The position numbers were made by a program, and so were the translations under genes. The notes beneath the pieces were generated by a model. It made no database searches. It saw only the letters and a list, made by a program, of their open reading frames with translations, and was not told where the DNA came from. From Tuctoria greenei (taxonomy: Eukaryota > Streptophyta > Magnoliopsida > Poales > Poaceae): 64,000 nucleotides of DNA. Positions within the stretch are counted from its first letter, which is position 1. Every line of letters begins with the position of its first letter. Shown here one piece after another: positions 1 through 11,237 of the stretch. The stretch spans positions 107,303,110 to 107,367,109 of the forward strand of contig JAYESD010000001.1 of NCBI GenBank assembly GCA_036927565.1. Reading direction: 5' to 3'.

Positions 1-1058
1 TTTATCTGTTGACGTCGAAACACGAAATGGCCTAGGCTGCTGGCACCACAGTGGACAGAGAGCGATGTCCTTGGCGGCCCAACGATGACGATGACGGAAC
101 ATCAAAATACAGATCAAACAAGGAACAACACGATGAGCCAAAGGGTGTGGAATGTAGAGCATGGCCTTGGTGTCATGTTTGCTGTTTTCATGGAAATGCA
201 AGGAGGAGGTGCTCACCGGTGAGGAAAGGCGACGGCGGTGCTCTGCTTCGCAGGAGGAAAGAAAAAGTGGCGGCGCTGCTGCCCTTGTCGATGCCGTGAA
301 GAAGGGACCAGTGGGGGGATAAGGAGGATGCCGAGGTGCTATCAAGCTGGCAAGCAGCTCGCTGGAGCTTTGCATGCGTGCGGTATCGAGCGGAGCGACA
401 ACGGGATTTCGGCGGCAGAGCACTCATGTACACATGTCTATGACTAGTGGGTCCCACAGCCCCTTAAGCCTATCCCCTCTGGAACTTCAATTCCCCTACC
501 AAACTTGATCCAAAAATCCTAGATTTTTGTGGAGAGGCCAATTTAGATATGGAGATTTAGATTTTGAAATTGGATTCCAAATTTGGATAGGTTTCATGTG
601 AAATTCAAATTCAAATTTGAATTTGACTCGAATTTGCTAAGCGTCTCAAATAAAATAGCAAATGGAATTCAAAAATCTTGAAACTTTGCAGGAAGGCTAT
701 TTGGAATATTATGAGGCCATGGAAAAATGTATGGCCTCAGATTAGAATATTTTGACAGGGCCTAAATGTAAAGTAGCTATATTCAAGTTTTGAAATAATT
801 TGAATATATTTAGTACTGCATAGTGTTTTTCCCTAGCAAATTTCCATTCAATAAATTCCAAAATTTGCAGAAAGGTCACTTGAATTATCCTAGGGTCATT
901 GGTGAAGTCCATCACTTATGTTAATAAAATTTATGTATGAGTGAAAGAAAGATTCTTGATGATATCAAGTTCATGAGTACAACCATAATTGGTCTCCACT
1001 ATGGTTGATAACAAACTGGTAACTGAACTTTATATTAAGGAAAAATTGGGATTTTACA
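1..1058 (-). repeat. 3' LTR of element E (left end outside the window)
   Basis: On the minus strand the LTR begins TGTAAAATCCC at 1058, directly after a polypurine tract. An AT-rich U3 (about 480-1058) is followed by a GC-rich part (about 60-450), the same layout as the LTR of element C. No second copy is in the window, so the lower boundary is unknown. Short ORFs here (for example 51-299 and 188-457) show no family resemblance and I do not regard them as genes. Confidence 0.7.
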
Positions 1059-1070
1059 TTCCCCCCCTTT
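1059..1070 (-). other. Polypurine tract of element E
   Basis: On the minus strand an AAAGGGGGGG run ends two bases before the TG of the 3' LTR. This is the expected plus-strand primer position. Confidence 0.7.
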
Positions 1071-1075
1071 AAAAG

Positions 1076-1500
1076 AATTTCGTCCCGGGATTAGAATAGG
1101 AAGGATAAAAGAAAAGATCTAATGAACATATGCCGCTAACAAGTCCAGATAGTTTGTTCTAAGGTATTCCTCGCTTTCCCACGTTGCTTCTTCAGCAGTG
1201 TGGTTGCCACATAAGACCTTGTAGATATACAAGGTGCGGCTTCTTGTGGTGCGAGTCTTCTCATCGATTATCTAGGTTCGATGCTCAGAGTAAGTAAGAT
1301 CTGGTTGGAGATCTTCCAAATCCTCCATACGGACGTCAGCTGGGGCCTTGAGACATTTCCGCAGCTGCGAAATGTGAAACACATTGTGGATCCCAGAAAG
1401 CGACGCTGGTAGCTCTAGCTGATAGGCCACAGGTCTGCATCGTTCAATTACTGTGAACGGCCCAATGAATCATGAAGCTAGCTTCCCTTTTACTCTGAAG
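1076..1500 (-). pseudogene. Element E integrase C-terminus with chromodomain, decayed
   Basis: Minus-strand translation gives the GPY/F-distal pattern (VAYQLELP, then HNVFHISQLRKCL). It is followed by a chromodomain-like stretch with SRTLYIYKV and HTAEEATWE, ending about 70 bases before the LTR. Chromodomains on chromovirus integrases are thought to guide insertion to methylated-histone chromatin. The frame has at least two in-frame stops and cannot be functional. Confidence 0.75.
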
Positions 1501-2670
1501 AGATGAATAAATTTCATTGGGGATACACGAAGATAAACGTGATCCCTGACATCGAAGTGAAGAGGTCGACGCCGTTTGTCCGCATAGCTTTTCTGACAAG
1601 ACTGTGCAGCCTTGTGGTTGGCTTGAATAACTCGTACTCATTCTTCGTCTTCATTCACCAAGTCGATACCATATATCACTCGTTCACTGGATTAACACCA
1701 GTTCAAAGGTGTGCGGCACTTCCGGCCATAAAGAGCTTCATATGGTGCCATCTGGATGATAGCCTGATAACCATTGTTGTATGAAAACTCCGCCAATGGT
1801 AGATAATCAACCCAATTCTAACCATGGTGGATGGCACAGGGGCAGAGCATATCCTCTAGCACTTGGTTTACTCGCTCCATTTGACCATTAGTTTGGGGAT
1901 GGTAAGCTGAGCTCTGAATCAACTTGGTACCCAGAGATGCGTGGAGCTGCTCCCAAAATCGAGCAACAAATAAGGTTCCACGATCTGATATGATAGTGCG
2001 GGGTACTCCGTGTAGGCACAGGATCCTGGCAATACAACTCTGCATATTGCCATGCCACATAATTGACATTGACTAGAATAAAGTGAGCCGACTTGGTGAG
2101 TCGGTCGACTATCACCCAAATTGATTCATGTTTGTGAAAGGTGAGAGGTAATCCGACAATGAAATCCATGTTGATGTCCTCCCATTTCCAGGCCGGTATG
2201 CTTAAAGCTTAATGCTGACCGACTGTCTTCAAATGGTTGGCTTTCACTCGCCGACACGTATCACATTCGGATACGTACTTCGCTATCTCCCTCTTCATCC
2301 AAGTCCACCAGAATTGCTTCTTTATGTTTTGGTACATTTTGTTACTTCTCGTATGAATAGAATACTTGGACAAATGAGCTTCGTCCAATATCTTCTTCCG
2401 AAGTTCCACACTGCGGGACACCACAATGCGGTCTTTGAACCAGAGGGTATTGTCATCGTCACATCGAAAACACTTCATCTCCCCCTTCTTCATTCTTCGG
2501 CGAATGTGCGACATGCCCTTGTCTTCCCACCGAGCCTCTACAATATCTTCACTTATTGTAGGAATGAGAACAATATTGTAGAGTGCTCCATATGGAACCA
2601 AGTAGAGACTCGGCTCTTCTTCTCTGATCGAGGTGATGGAAAGATTATTGACATGGGACTTGCGACTCAA
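1501..2670 (-). pseudogene. Element E integrase zinc finger and catalytic core, decayed
   Basis: The H2C2 region is at about 2210-2450 (HLSKYSIH, then CDTCRRVKANH). The core is at about 1818-2169, with MDFIVGLP carrying the first Asp, SDRGTLF the second, and HPQTNGQMERVNQ the catalytic Glu. The pieces lie in different frames (the 2209-2670, 1888-2169 and 1818-2069 segments), so there are at least two frameshifts. Further downstream, about 1560-1810, is the typical FSYNN / YEALYGRKCRTP segment. The lineage matches the integrase of element C. Confidence 0.85.
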
Positions 2671-3216
2671 CGCATCTACAACTACATTCCCTTTGCCAGG
2701 ATGCTAGTGGATCTCAATCTCATACTCTTTGATCAATTCCAACAACCTTTGCTGTCGCATATTCAAGTCCTTCTGGGCGAAGATGTACTTCAAGATTTTG
2801 TGATCGGTGTAGAGATGCACTAGGTTGCCCAACAGATAGTGTCTCCACATCTTTAATGCAAGTACAACGGCAGCGGGCTCAATATCCTGAGTCGGATAGT
2901 GCTGCTCATGGTTCTGAAGCTGTCATGATCCATAAGCGATCACCCTTCTATCTTGCATTAATACATTGCCCAAACCAATCCGAGAGGCATCACAATAAAC
3001 AACAAATGACTTGGTTGTGTCTGGTTGGGCTAATACCAGTGCTGTTGTGAGGTGTTTCAATAATGCTTGAAAACCTTCCTCAAATTCCTTCGTCCATACA
3101 TACTTCTTCCCTTTCTTTAGAAGTTTTGTAATAGGTTTAGCTATCTTGTTGAAACTTGGAATGAACCTCTAGTAATATCCTGCTAAATCCAGGAAGCTTT
3201 GAACTTCATGTTCAGA
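2671..3216 (-). pseudogene. Element E RNase H domain, decayed
   Basis: Minus-strand reading shows YTDHKILKYIF, RQQRLLELIKEYE and HPGKGNVVVDALSRK, the standard end of the Ty3 RNase H and the linker to integrase. The reading frame is broken several times. It would degrade the RNA strand of the RNA/DNA hybrid during reverse transcription. Confidence 0.75.
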
Positions 3217-3694
3217 CTATGGAGACTCCCATTTGAGTACTTGCTTAATCTTGCTTCGATCAACTGCAACCCCCTCAGCAGAGATGATGTGCCCTAGAAA
3301 TGGCACATGGCTGATCCAGAACTCACATTTGCTGAACTTAGAATATAGCTTGTGGTCTTGCAATCGTTGAAGCATGACGTGCAAGTGTTGCACATGTTCT
3401 TCTTCAGATTTTGAATACACAAGGATGTCATCGATGTAGACCATGACAAACTTGTCCAATTCTGGCATGAACAGCGAATTCATGAGATACATGAAATGAG
3501 CCGGTGCATTGTTCAATCAAAAGGACATGACAAAGGTACTCATAGAATCCATACCTCATTGAGAATGCCGTCTTAGGTATATCCTCTGGTCGAATCCTGA
3601 TCTGATGATACCTAGAACAAAGATCTATCTTTGAGAATACCTTAGCACCCACCAATTGATCGAAGAGGATATTGATGTGTGGTAGTGGATACTT
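3217..3694 (-). pseudogene. Element E reverse transcriptase, 3' half, interrupted by the Sirevirus
   Basis: The frame 3217-3516 carries the RT active-site motif in VYIDDILVYSKSEEEH, then the thumb-side motif FLGHIISAEGV. The segment 3540-3690 carries FSKIDLCSRYHQIRI. A frameshift lies between them near 3517-3540. Upstream RT sequence continues on the far side of the Sirevirus at 15117-15307. Confidence 0.85.
3690..3694. repeat. Target-site duplication TACTT, left copy
   Basis: TACTT immediately precedes the first LTR base of the Sirevirus and is repeated at 15112-15116. This 5-bp duplication fixes the boundaries of the insertion into the RT of element E. Confidence 0.9.
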
Positions 3695-5013
3695 TGAATG
3701 TGGCCTAGAGGGGGTGGGTGAATAGGCCTTTTTGAAATTTGGTCGGAACCTACAACACATAACAACCAGATCAAATCCCGAGATATCAAACTAGTCCGGT
3801 AGAGTGCGGACTAGTCCGGTGTGTGTGGACTAAGTTGATCAAGTTCGATCAATGATCTCAATACAAACGCAGTATGCAGCGGAATATAGTATGTAACTGG
3901 CAAATATTGAGTCAATGCAACCATGTATAATGCAAACCAATTCTTGTTTGAAAGTTTTAACGTAGGTTATGCAAGATTGACAAAACCCTAGAATACAATA
4001 TGAAAATTAAGAACAAGTTTGACACACGATTTTATCCCGTGGTTCGGTTCCGACAGAGGCAACCTACATCCTCGTTGAAGAGCCCACAAAAGGACCGGGT
4101 CTTCGCGGACCCTAACCTCATCGAATCAACACGAAGGTTAGTTCTTCTTCCACTATCACAAAGGGGAAAATCACCAAGTTCAAGGGGCCTTGTCACAAGT
4201 TGAGGGCTCCCCAAGATTACAATTCAAACACGACAAAGAACACACTTGTAAGATCGACAATAAAATAACACAGGAGTGTGTTAGAGATCAAACCCAAGAG
4301 CTCAAATGTGTGGAATCCTGTCTCTCCTATGATCCAATGTGAATCCTCAAGGGATTGATCTTTCTTGCATTGGATTTCGTGGAGAGATGTGTTTTCTAGG
4401 CTCTTGGAGGGTGTGACGGCGCAGGGGGTCGAGTTCATTGATAGTTGTGCCGTGCACATCTATTTATATTGGGATTTTCAAAAGTTACCGTTAGGGTTTT
4501 GAGGATCCGGACTAGTCCGTGGTGGAGTCCGGACTAGTCCGGTGTGCGGCGTGCAGGAAACCCTAATTGTCCAGAAATATCGGACTTGTCCGGCTAGGAG
4601 CGGACTTGTCTGATTTTAGTCAGAGGCATTACCGGACTAGTCCGGACTTTTTCGTACTAGTCCGGTGTGGACAAGTCCGCATTGTCTACACTTGTCTGAA
4701 CCTGTCCAGAGAGGATATCAGACTAGTCCGGTGTATATCGGACTAGTCCGTTTTTCTTGTGAAGTGCAAAGTGTGTGAGGATTTATTTGTGCTCGAGCTC
4801 TTGGGATGTGTTACACCAACACACTCCCTACACAATGATGTATTCTATTTAGCCCTTGAGTTCTTTTCCGAATTGATCCACATTTTCCTTTCTTTTTGGC
4901 ACTTTCCTCGTTCTTTCATTAAAACCTGCGCTCATCTCAATAATATGGTTAGGATCTCATTTGTTTGTCATAAATCAACGAAAACCCACAAGGGATGCTT
5001 AGATGCACTTTCA
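3695..5013 (-). repeat. Sirevirus 3' LTR (1319 bp)
   Basis: In plus orientation it starts TGAATGTGGCC and ends GCACTTTCA. It matches 13679-15111 along its length except for an internal gap of about 114 bp. The segment 4500-4760 is dense in CGGACTAGTCCG and CGGACTTGTCCG palindromes, which Sirevirus LTRs are known to carry. Numerous point differences from the other LTR show this insertion is older than element C. Confidence 0.92.
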
Positions 5014-5030
5014 ATCTCCCCCTTTTTTGG
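5014..5030 (-). other. Sirevirus polypurine tract next to the 3' LTR
   Basis: The minus strand reads AAAAAAGGGGGAGAT directly before the LTR, the expected primer for plus-strand DNA synthesis. Confidence 0.8.
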
Positions 5031-5408
5031 TGATTGATGACAACCAGTTGAGATTTCACAAAATATGATAAAAATGCAGAATTTTCATAAAGTGTGCACA
5101 TATGAGCTTGAAAATTATTTAGCAATGACAACATAAGACATATGTGCACTCTTTATGGTGGGATGCAAAACTAAATGAGTGAGAGCAGTAATCATGATGA
5201 CAGTGAAATAATTGACATCAATTTATCAATCAACAAGCATATATGTCAGCTATAAGGAAAAATCACAGATTTCATGAATATTAGCATAAATCATTCATAG
5301 CATTTCATCAAAGGATTAAAAGTACCAAAAGAGCATAATATCAAGAGCATAATAGAAACTCTCATCTCTCAACCTACAGCTAAGACCTAATGACGACTCC
5401 GCCTCAAT

Positions 5409-5420
5409 CTCTCCCCCTTT
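5409..5420 (-). other. Second, internal polypurine tract of the Sirevirus
   Basis: The minus strand reads AAAGGGGGAGAG about 390 bases upstream of the LTR-proximal tract and just 3' of ORF3. Repeated PPT-like tracts are a known Sirevirus trait. The 5031-5464 stretch around it has no credible coding frame. Confidence 0.65.
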
Positions 5421-5464
5421 GGCATCAAGACACCAAAAAGAAGGAGAGGAGGGATATAAGATCT

Positions 5465-7024
5465 TCAGTCCTCGCTGTCGGTCCTCTCATCATCTTCTTC
5501 TTTGTTTTCTGGCTGAGGCGGAGGAGGAGGAGGATCAGATCCACTCGAGCCCCCAATGCCAAAATAAGCAAGCTCGGAGGGAGTCAAGGGGCAGAGCTCG
5601 GTGAAGTCTGAGGCTGAATAGGAAATGACTGGAGATCCAATGGGCGCGATCTCCAGCTTCTGGAAAATGTGCTTCACATTTTCTTTGACGTATCGCATAT
5701 CAGCCTGCCTTGCCTTGTTTAGCTTATGAGTGTTTACTTCTGCCTTTTTGCATGAGGCAAAGATAGCTGACAAGTACTTCAAGATGCCACTAGGGGACCC
5801 TTTTTGGGGAGGAGCCCAAGTGGTGGGATCGGCCCTTGCATCACCTCTAGCTCTCCTTGGTGCCTCTTCACTAGACACCGGAGAAGGAGCAGCTTGGATT
5901 GTTGCTTGAGGAGGCTTTTGTGGCCTCAATGGAGTGTGCTCCACAACCTTCACAAATTCTATCCTTGTGACCTTCTCTATCATGAACATCAAGTAAGGTG
6001 CGTAGCCACAGGACCTGTTAGGAGTGCAAGAGATGTTCACCATGTCATTCCATATGTAATCAAAGACATCAAATTTCCTGTCTTTGCTAATCACTTTCAT
6101 CAGTGTCCTTAGATTGCCTTGGACACTTCCTGCATCCCCATACATTGGGGCAATGGTCTTCCTCAAAACCCTGTTGAGGACCACAAAGAATGGCTTCATA
6201 TTTTTAGTGAAAGGAGGGTTGAAAGTTGAGCGGGTGTCATAGAGAAACTTCATTTTGTGCTTCTCAAGGACCCCAATGTTGTGAATGACAAGGTTGTCGT
6301 TGCTTGAGCTATCAAGATGCAGCAACCTTGCAAATTTGTCATAGGTGATGGTGTACTTGGATCCATGAGTCATCTAAGTCACTCTTTCCTCCTCATCACT
6401 GGCAAAGAAACAAGTGGCATAAAACTGAGCAATAACTTCATCATTCCAGTGATATCTGAAGACAAACAGATCCTTTAGACCATGCCTGGTTGAAGCCTCA
6501 ACCACCTGATCAAATGCTCCACAACTCTTCCTCTCAAAATGAACCCAGTCGATCCACTTGCTACGGACCACTGGAGTCTTCATGGTCAGGTACACCGAGC
6601 TATAGAAATCTGCATGAAAGTTGCTCCAAAATATGTTATCTGCAGCCTTCTTGGGTCTGCTGTAGCAATCCACAAATCTGAATTTGGAAGCAATGTCGCT
6701 TCCCTTGCTGTTGAACTTCTCCTCGGAGGGATCTCTGTTTCCCTGCCTCAGAGCATGCAACTTGAGTGGGCCAATTGGGCCCGTAGCAATCCTTTGGCCC
6801 TTGCCCTTCACTTGGCGAAGAGCTGCCAAGCTGGAGCCGGCGGCGTCCTTAGCCTTGGACACAGGCTTCTTAGCAAGGACCTTGCGTCGAGGCTGAGGTC
6901 GTGAGGGTGCCGGCTCTGATGGACACTCTTTGCGCTTCTTGCCTTGGCCTACCGAGGACCGAAGCAAGGCTTCTTCGTCCATCTCGGCCTCAAAGTCGGA
7001 GATTTCGTCGTTGGTGTTCGACAT
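5465..7024 (-). pseudogene. Sirevirus third ORF in the env-like position (one internal stop)
   Basis: One frame of 520 codons including the terminal stop, starting at the ATG at 7024 and broken by a TAG at 6374-6376. The local context (RVT-stop-MTHGSKYT) suggests an original TGG codon. The N-terminus is charged with basic clusters (GKKRKE, PRRKVLAKKP), the middle resembles the plant 'putative transposon protein' domain seen in retroelement ORFs, and the C-terminus is proline-rich then acidic (PPPPPPQPENKEEDDE). I see no signal peptide or membrane span, so despite its env-like position it looks nuclear rather than like an envelope glycoprotein. The function is unknown. It is preceded by an intron-like stretch (7029-7362). 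Confidence 0.75.
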
Positions 7025-7580
7025 TGTCCTGAGAATAGGTTACACAAGGCATGAATGAGAATTCAAGGCATGGAATTGCATTGTGGGATGAGTAACTAGG
7101 GTTGACTTCAGAAAAAATTGGACTAGTCCATTGTACAGGTACAGACTAGACCAGGTGACCGGACTTCTCCATACATGGACCGGACTAGTTCGATGTTCAT
7201 CAACCTAAACCCTAACTAGATGTCCAATGGTGTTGCCCAATGCAAGAATAGCTCAATATCAATATAATACATCTGGGAAGTATGTATTTGGTGAAAGGAA
7301 CTAAGCTATTTGGCCAACAACGAAGGAAATTACAATTTCTAGGGTTGGGGAGGAAAATTTACCGAAATTGCTCGATTCTTGAAGATGGAAGAGTTGAAGG
7401 TGCGGACAAGTATGTGGTCTTCAATCCCTGAGCAATGGAGGTCGTTTTCCACCAAAACACGAAGAGATTTGATGTAGGACGAAGGAAATCGCCGTTGGGA
7501 GCTCGAGCGAGGAGAGAGAGAGCTTGAGACAAGTGTGAGGGTGAAGAAAATTAGGGTTTGGCGGCGGCTAGGATCATGGA
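7025..7580 (-). promoter_or_regulatory. Gene-like 5' leader with putative intron upstream of ORF3
   Basis: On the minus strand a pyrimidine-rich, CCGCCGCC and AAACCCTAA-containing leader (about 7580-7363) resembles a plant 5' UTR. It ends at TTTCG|GTAAAT (7363/7362). A candidate acceptor, CTATTCTCAG, ends at 7029, four bases before the ORF3 ATG. The predicted intron is 334 nt and contains palindromes at 7120-7190. This suggests ORF3 has, or once had, its own spliced transcript. It is inference from sequence pattern only. Confidence 0.5.
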
Positions 7581-7989
7581 GTCAAAAAATCAGACTTGTC
7601 CGAAAATGATCGGACTAGTCTAAACTTTTCCAGAGCCTGCATCGGAGTAGTCCGTGGTCGGCCAGACTAGTCCGAACTACCAGTCACTCTGCGGACTAGT
7701 CTGCATGGGCGGACTAGTCAGGGCAACCACGGACTAGTCCGTGGTCACCAGGGAAGAAATGCTTTGCACATTTGTATATATTCGAAGGTACTTATTAAGA
7801 AAATAGGGAGGCAAAGCAAATCAAATAATCTTGATGAATATGATCACTAAGTATACAACAATCAAGCAATGATCATAATTCATCAAGATCAAGTAGTTGA
7901 AATAGTTTTTGGAGAAAATTTGACAAAGATGATTTTCACAACTCAAACAATATATTTTGAAGAGTTCATACAGGTATGCAAGTTTTCAA
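7581..7989 (-). repeat. Noncoding segment with GGACTAGTCC palindromes
   Basis: Between the end of pol and the ORF3 leader. About ten copies or variants of CGGACTAGTCCG / CAGACTTGTCCG lie at 7588-7745, matching those in the LTRs. A TATA-like ATATATAC lies on the minus strand near 7770. No gene is visible. Confidence 0.7.
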
Positions 7990-8349
7990 GCCACACTCCG
8001 AGCATCAAGGATATTGAGTTCAGTTTGGAGCTCGCAAAAACATTTATATCTAGTGGTTTGGTAAATATATCGGCTAGTTGCTTTTCATGTTGACATGGGA
8101 AATGGCTATGTCTGTTTTCATCGAATGGTCTCTCAAAAAGTGATGTTTGATGTCTATGGGTTTGGTTCTAGAGTGTTCAACTGGATTATGAGCAATTTTG
8201 ATGGCACTCTCATTATCACAAAGGAGTGGAATACGGCTCATATTGTAACCGTAATCCCTTAGAGTTTGTCGCATCCAAAGGAGTTGTGCACAAGAACTCC
8301 CGGCTGCAACATACTCCGCTTCGGCCGTGGATAAGGCAATGGAATTTTG
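7990..8349 (-). pseudogene. Sirevirus RNase H, decayed
   Basis: After an in-frame stop following SWSPK (end of 8350-9492), the same frame continues with NSIALSTAEAEYVAA and then LLCDNESAIKIAHNP, HSRTKPIDIKHHFLRDH. These carry conserved Glu and Asp positions of Copia RNase H. The reading is broken again after 8074. Confidence 0.8.
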
Positions 8350-9492
8350 TTACTTGGGGGACCAAGAAACAAGGGATCTACCTAGGAATTGACAGGTGTC
8401 GGAGGTACTTTTTCTATCTACTTTGCATCCAGCATAATCTGCATCAGAGTATCCAAGAAGATTGAACTTGGAACCTTTGAGGTACCAAAGTCCTAGGTTG
8501 GGTGTATGAAGCAAATATCTCAAGATCCTTTTAACGGTTGTCAAGTGACATTCCTTAGGATTGGCTTGAAATCTCGCACACAAACATACACTCAACATAA
8601 TATCAGGTCTAGATGCACATAGGTAAAGTAAAGATCCAATCATGGAGCGATATACCTTTTGATCCACGCTTGGTCCATCTTCATTGATATCCAAGTGTCC
8701 ATTAGTTTCCATGGGAGTCTTGATAGGCTGAGCCTTGTCCATCCCAAACTTCTTCAGTATGTTTTCTGTGTACTTAGTTTGGCTTATGAATCTTCCTTCC
8801 TTTTGTTGTCTCACTTGGAATCCCAGGAAGTGATTCAGTTCTCCCATCATAGACATCTCAAACCTATCTATCATAATCTTACTAAATTCTTCACAAAAGG
8901 ATTTGTTAGTTGAACCAAAGATAATGTCATCAACATAGATTTGACAGTTGAAAAGATCATTTTCGAAGTGTTTCGTAAATAGTGTATAATCTGCTTTTCC
9001 AATCTTGAAACCATTTTCAATTAAGAAATCTCTAAGACACTCATACCAAGCTCCAGGAGCTTGTTTGAGGCCGTACAGAGCCTTACGCAGTTTAAAGACA
9101 TGGTCGGGGAACTCTTTGTCTTCAAAACCGGGAGGTTGCTCCACATACACCGCCTCCTTGATTGGACCGTTGAGGAAGGCGCTTTTCACATCCATTTGGT
9201 AGAGCTTGAAATCATGGTGAGTAGTATATGCAAGCAATTTTCTAATTGATTCAAGTCTAGCTACGGGAGCAAAGGTTTCATCGAAATCCAAACCTTCGAC
9301 TTGTGAATACCCTTTGGCCACAAGTCGTGCCTTGTTCCTTGTTACCACCCCGTGTTCGTCTTGTTTGTTGTGGAAGACCCATTTGGTGCCGACGACGTTC
9401 GCGTGAGGTATTTCGACGAGTTCCCACACCTCGTTCTGTTTGAAGTTGTTCAGTTCTTCTTGCATCGCCACCACCCAGTCCGGATCTTTCAA
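8350..9492 (-). pseudogene. Sirevirus (Copia) reverse transcriptase
   Basis: Open for 380 codons. It shows VWELVEIP, VVGTKWVF and NKARLVAKGYSQ at the N-terminal side, YQMDVKSAFLNG with the first catalytic Asp, ALYGLKQAPGAWY, and the active-site YVDDIIFGST. It ends in the connection motif VYRSMIGSLLYL. RT would copy the element RNA inside the virus-like particle. It is the best preserved domain of this element, but it is cut off from intact gag and integrase by frameshifts. Confidence 0.92.
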
Positions 9493-9543
9493 TGCATCCT
9501 CAATCCTGCATGGTTCTAAAAAGGAGGCAAACGAGTAATGCTC

Positions 9544-10806
9544 CTAAAAGTTAGCTATGCGAGATCTAGTTGTTACTCCCTTTTGGATGTCACCGATGAT
9601 GTTTTTGATTGGGTGATCTCTTTGGATGCATTGGTGTACTCTTGGGTGTGGCACTTGCAGTCTTGTATCTTCATGATCTTCTTCTTCTCCCCCTAGATGG
9701 TTGCCCTCATTGACTTGTTGATCATCTTCATTTTCTTGAGGTTGATCTAGTATGTGAGCTCCCCCTTGATCATTGGCCTCCTCTTGTGGTTCATTTTTCT
9801 CATGCACATGTAGAGGTGGCTCTTGTGGTCGAACTTCGCCCAACGCCATTCTTCTCAATGCTTGACAAGGAGTTTCTTCTTTATCTAGCACACATGGATC
9901 AACTTGCTCCTTTTGGGTGCCGTTAGTTTCATCGAACACTACATCACGTGCTACTTCAACAAGTCCAGAGACTTTGTTGAAGACACGATAGGCATAAGTG
10001 TTCGAATCATAGCCAAGCAAGAAACCTTCATCGATCTTCGAAGCAAACTTTGAAGTCCTAAGCTTCTTGTTCAAAATATAGAATTTAGAACTGAAGACTC
10101 GAAAGTAAGAAATATTTGGCTTGTTACCCGTATCTCATATGGTGTCTTCTTGAGTAGTCGATGAAGGTAGAGTCGATTTATGGCGGGGCAAGCAGTGTTA
10201 ACCGCTTCCGTCAAAAACTGATCAGAGGTCTTGTATTCATCGAGCATTGTTCTCACCATCTCTATGGGGTTTGATTCTTCCTTTCGGCTACTCCATTTTG
10301 TTGAGGGGAATAAGGTGCTAAAAACTCATGCTTTATGCCTTCTTCGTCTAGGTACTCCTCAACTTGAGTGTTCTTGGATTTCGTGCCGTTGTCGCTTTGT
10401 ATGTTATTGACCTTCAATGAGAACTCATTTTGGGCACGCTTGAGAAACTTCTTGAGGGTTCCTTGAGTTTCTGTCTTATCATGCAAAAATAAAACCAAGT
10501 GAAGCGTGAAAAGTCATCAACAATTACTAAACCATATTTGTTACCGTCGATGCTTATGAAAGCAATTGGACCGAAGAGGTCCATGTGAAGTAGCTCGAGC
10601 GGTCTTGTTGTAGTAATGACGTTCTTCGCGGGGTGAGGTGCTCCAACATGCTTCCCAGCTTGGCACGCGCTACAAGGCCTGTCTTTCTCAAAAACAACAT
10701 CCTTCAAACCTCGGATGTGATCGCCCTTGATGAGTTTTTGAAGATTCCTCATACCAACATGCGCTAGCCGTCTATGCCACAACCAACTCATGTTGGTATT
10801 TTGCAA
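9544..10806 (-). pseudogene. Sirevirus integrase with gag-pre-integrase zinc finger, frameshifted
   Basis: The zinc finger is in 10414-10806 (WHRRLAHVG, then CSACQAGKH). The first catalytic Asp is in LLHMDLFGP. The next frame (10262-10498) has IQSDNGT with the second Asp and SPQQNGVAERKN with the Glu. 10071-10259 and 9544-10074 carry the C-terminal part (YEIRVTS; then AYRVFNKVSGLVEVARDVVFDE), then a long acidic Gln-rich linker to RT. At least three frameshifts separate these pieces. Confidence 0.88.
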
Positions 10807-10942
10807 TCAAGCATGTGTCAAGTTCGGCTTTATCTTTGTTGAAGTCAATAAGGTAAAGCTTTCCCTTTAACATACCCTTGAATGCAATGGAACCATCACC
10901 CCTTCTAGAGACGGTCACACCCTCATTAGTAAACAAGCAATT

Positions 10943-11176
10943 TTAATCTTTGCCACATAATGTAGATATGGACAGCAGGTTATAATCTAAGGAATCGACA
11001 TGTAACACATGAGAAAGAGTATGTTGAGACGATATAGCAATTTTACCGGTACCGAACACCTTTCCTTGACTGTTGTCTCCGAAATAGATGACCTCGCTTG
11101 GATCCTCATTTTCTTCATACTCAACGAACATCCTTCTTTCTCCGGTCATATGGTTGGTGCAACCACTGTCTAGCAC
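10943..11176 (-). pseudogene. Sirevirus aspartic protease
   Basis: Contains the Copia protease active site as LDSGCTNHMTG and the flap-side strand GKVFGTGKIAI. It ends with LHVDSLDYNLLSIS. It is out of frame with both neighbours. The protease would cut the gag-pol polyprotein. Confidence 0.85.
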
Positions 11177-11237
11177 CCATTTTGATCCAGCGGAGGAATA
11201 GGCCTACAAAAACAAATCATGCCTTGGTTTTAGGTAT

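Larger units (their letters stand above)
1..3694 (-). mobile_element. Old Ty3/gypsy chromovirus (Tekay-like), 3' part (element E)
   Basis: Decayed LTR retrotransposon read on the minus strand. From high to low coordinates it shows part of RT, RNase H, integrase with zinc finger and core, a GPY/F-like segment, a chromodomain, a polypurine tract and the 3' LTR. It is interrupted at 3694 by the Sirevirus and resumes at 15112. The domain order RT-RH-IN-CHD assigns it to chromoviruses. Many stops and frameshifts make it the oldest element in the window. Its gag start and 5' LTR are not in the window and presumably lie beyond 64000. Confidence 0.9.

Noticed and set aside
51..457. Small ORFs at the left edge (82, 89 and 69 codons)
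   Set aside because: They overlap one another on both strands within the GC-rich part of an old LTR and resemble no family.
2212..2823. Plus-strand 203-codon ORF
   Set aside because: It is the opposite strand of the element E integrase and RNase H, whose motifs are clear on the minus strand.
4500..4760. CRISPR-like look of regularly recurring palindromes
   Set aside because: Spacing is irregular, there are no unique spacers of constant length and no cas genes. The context is a plant retrotransposon LTR.
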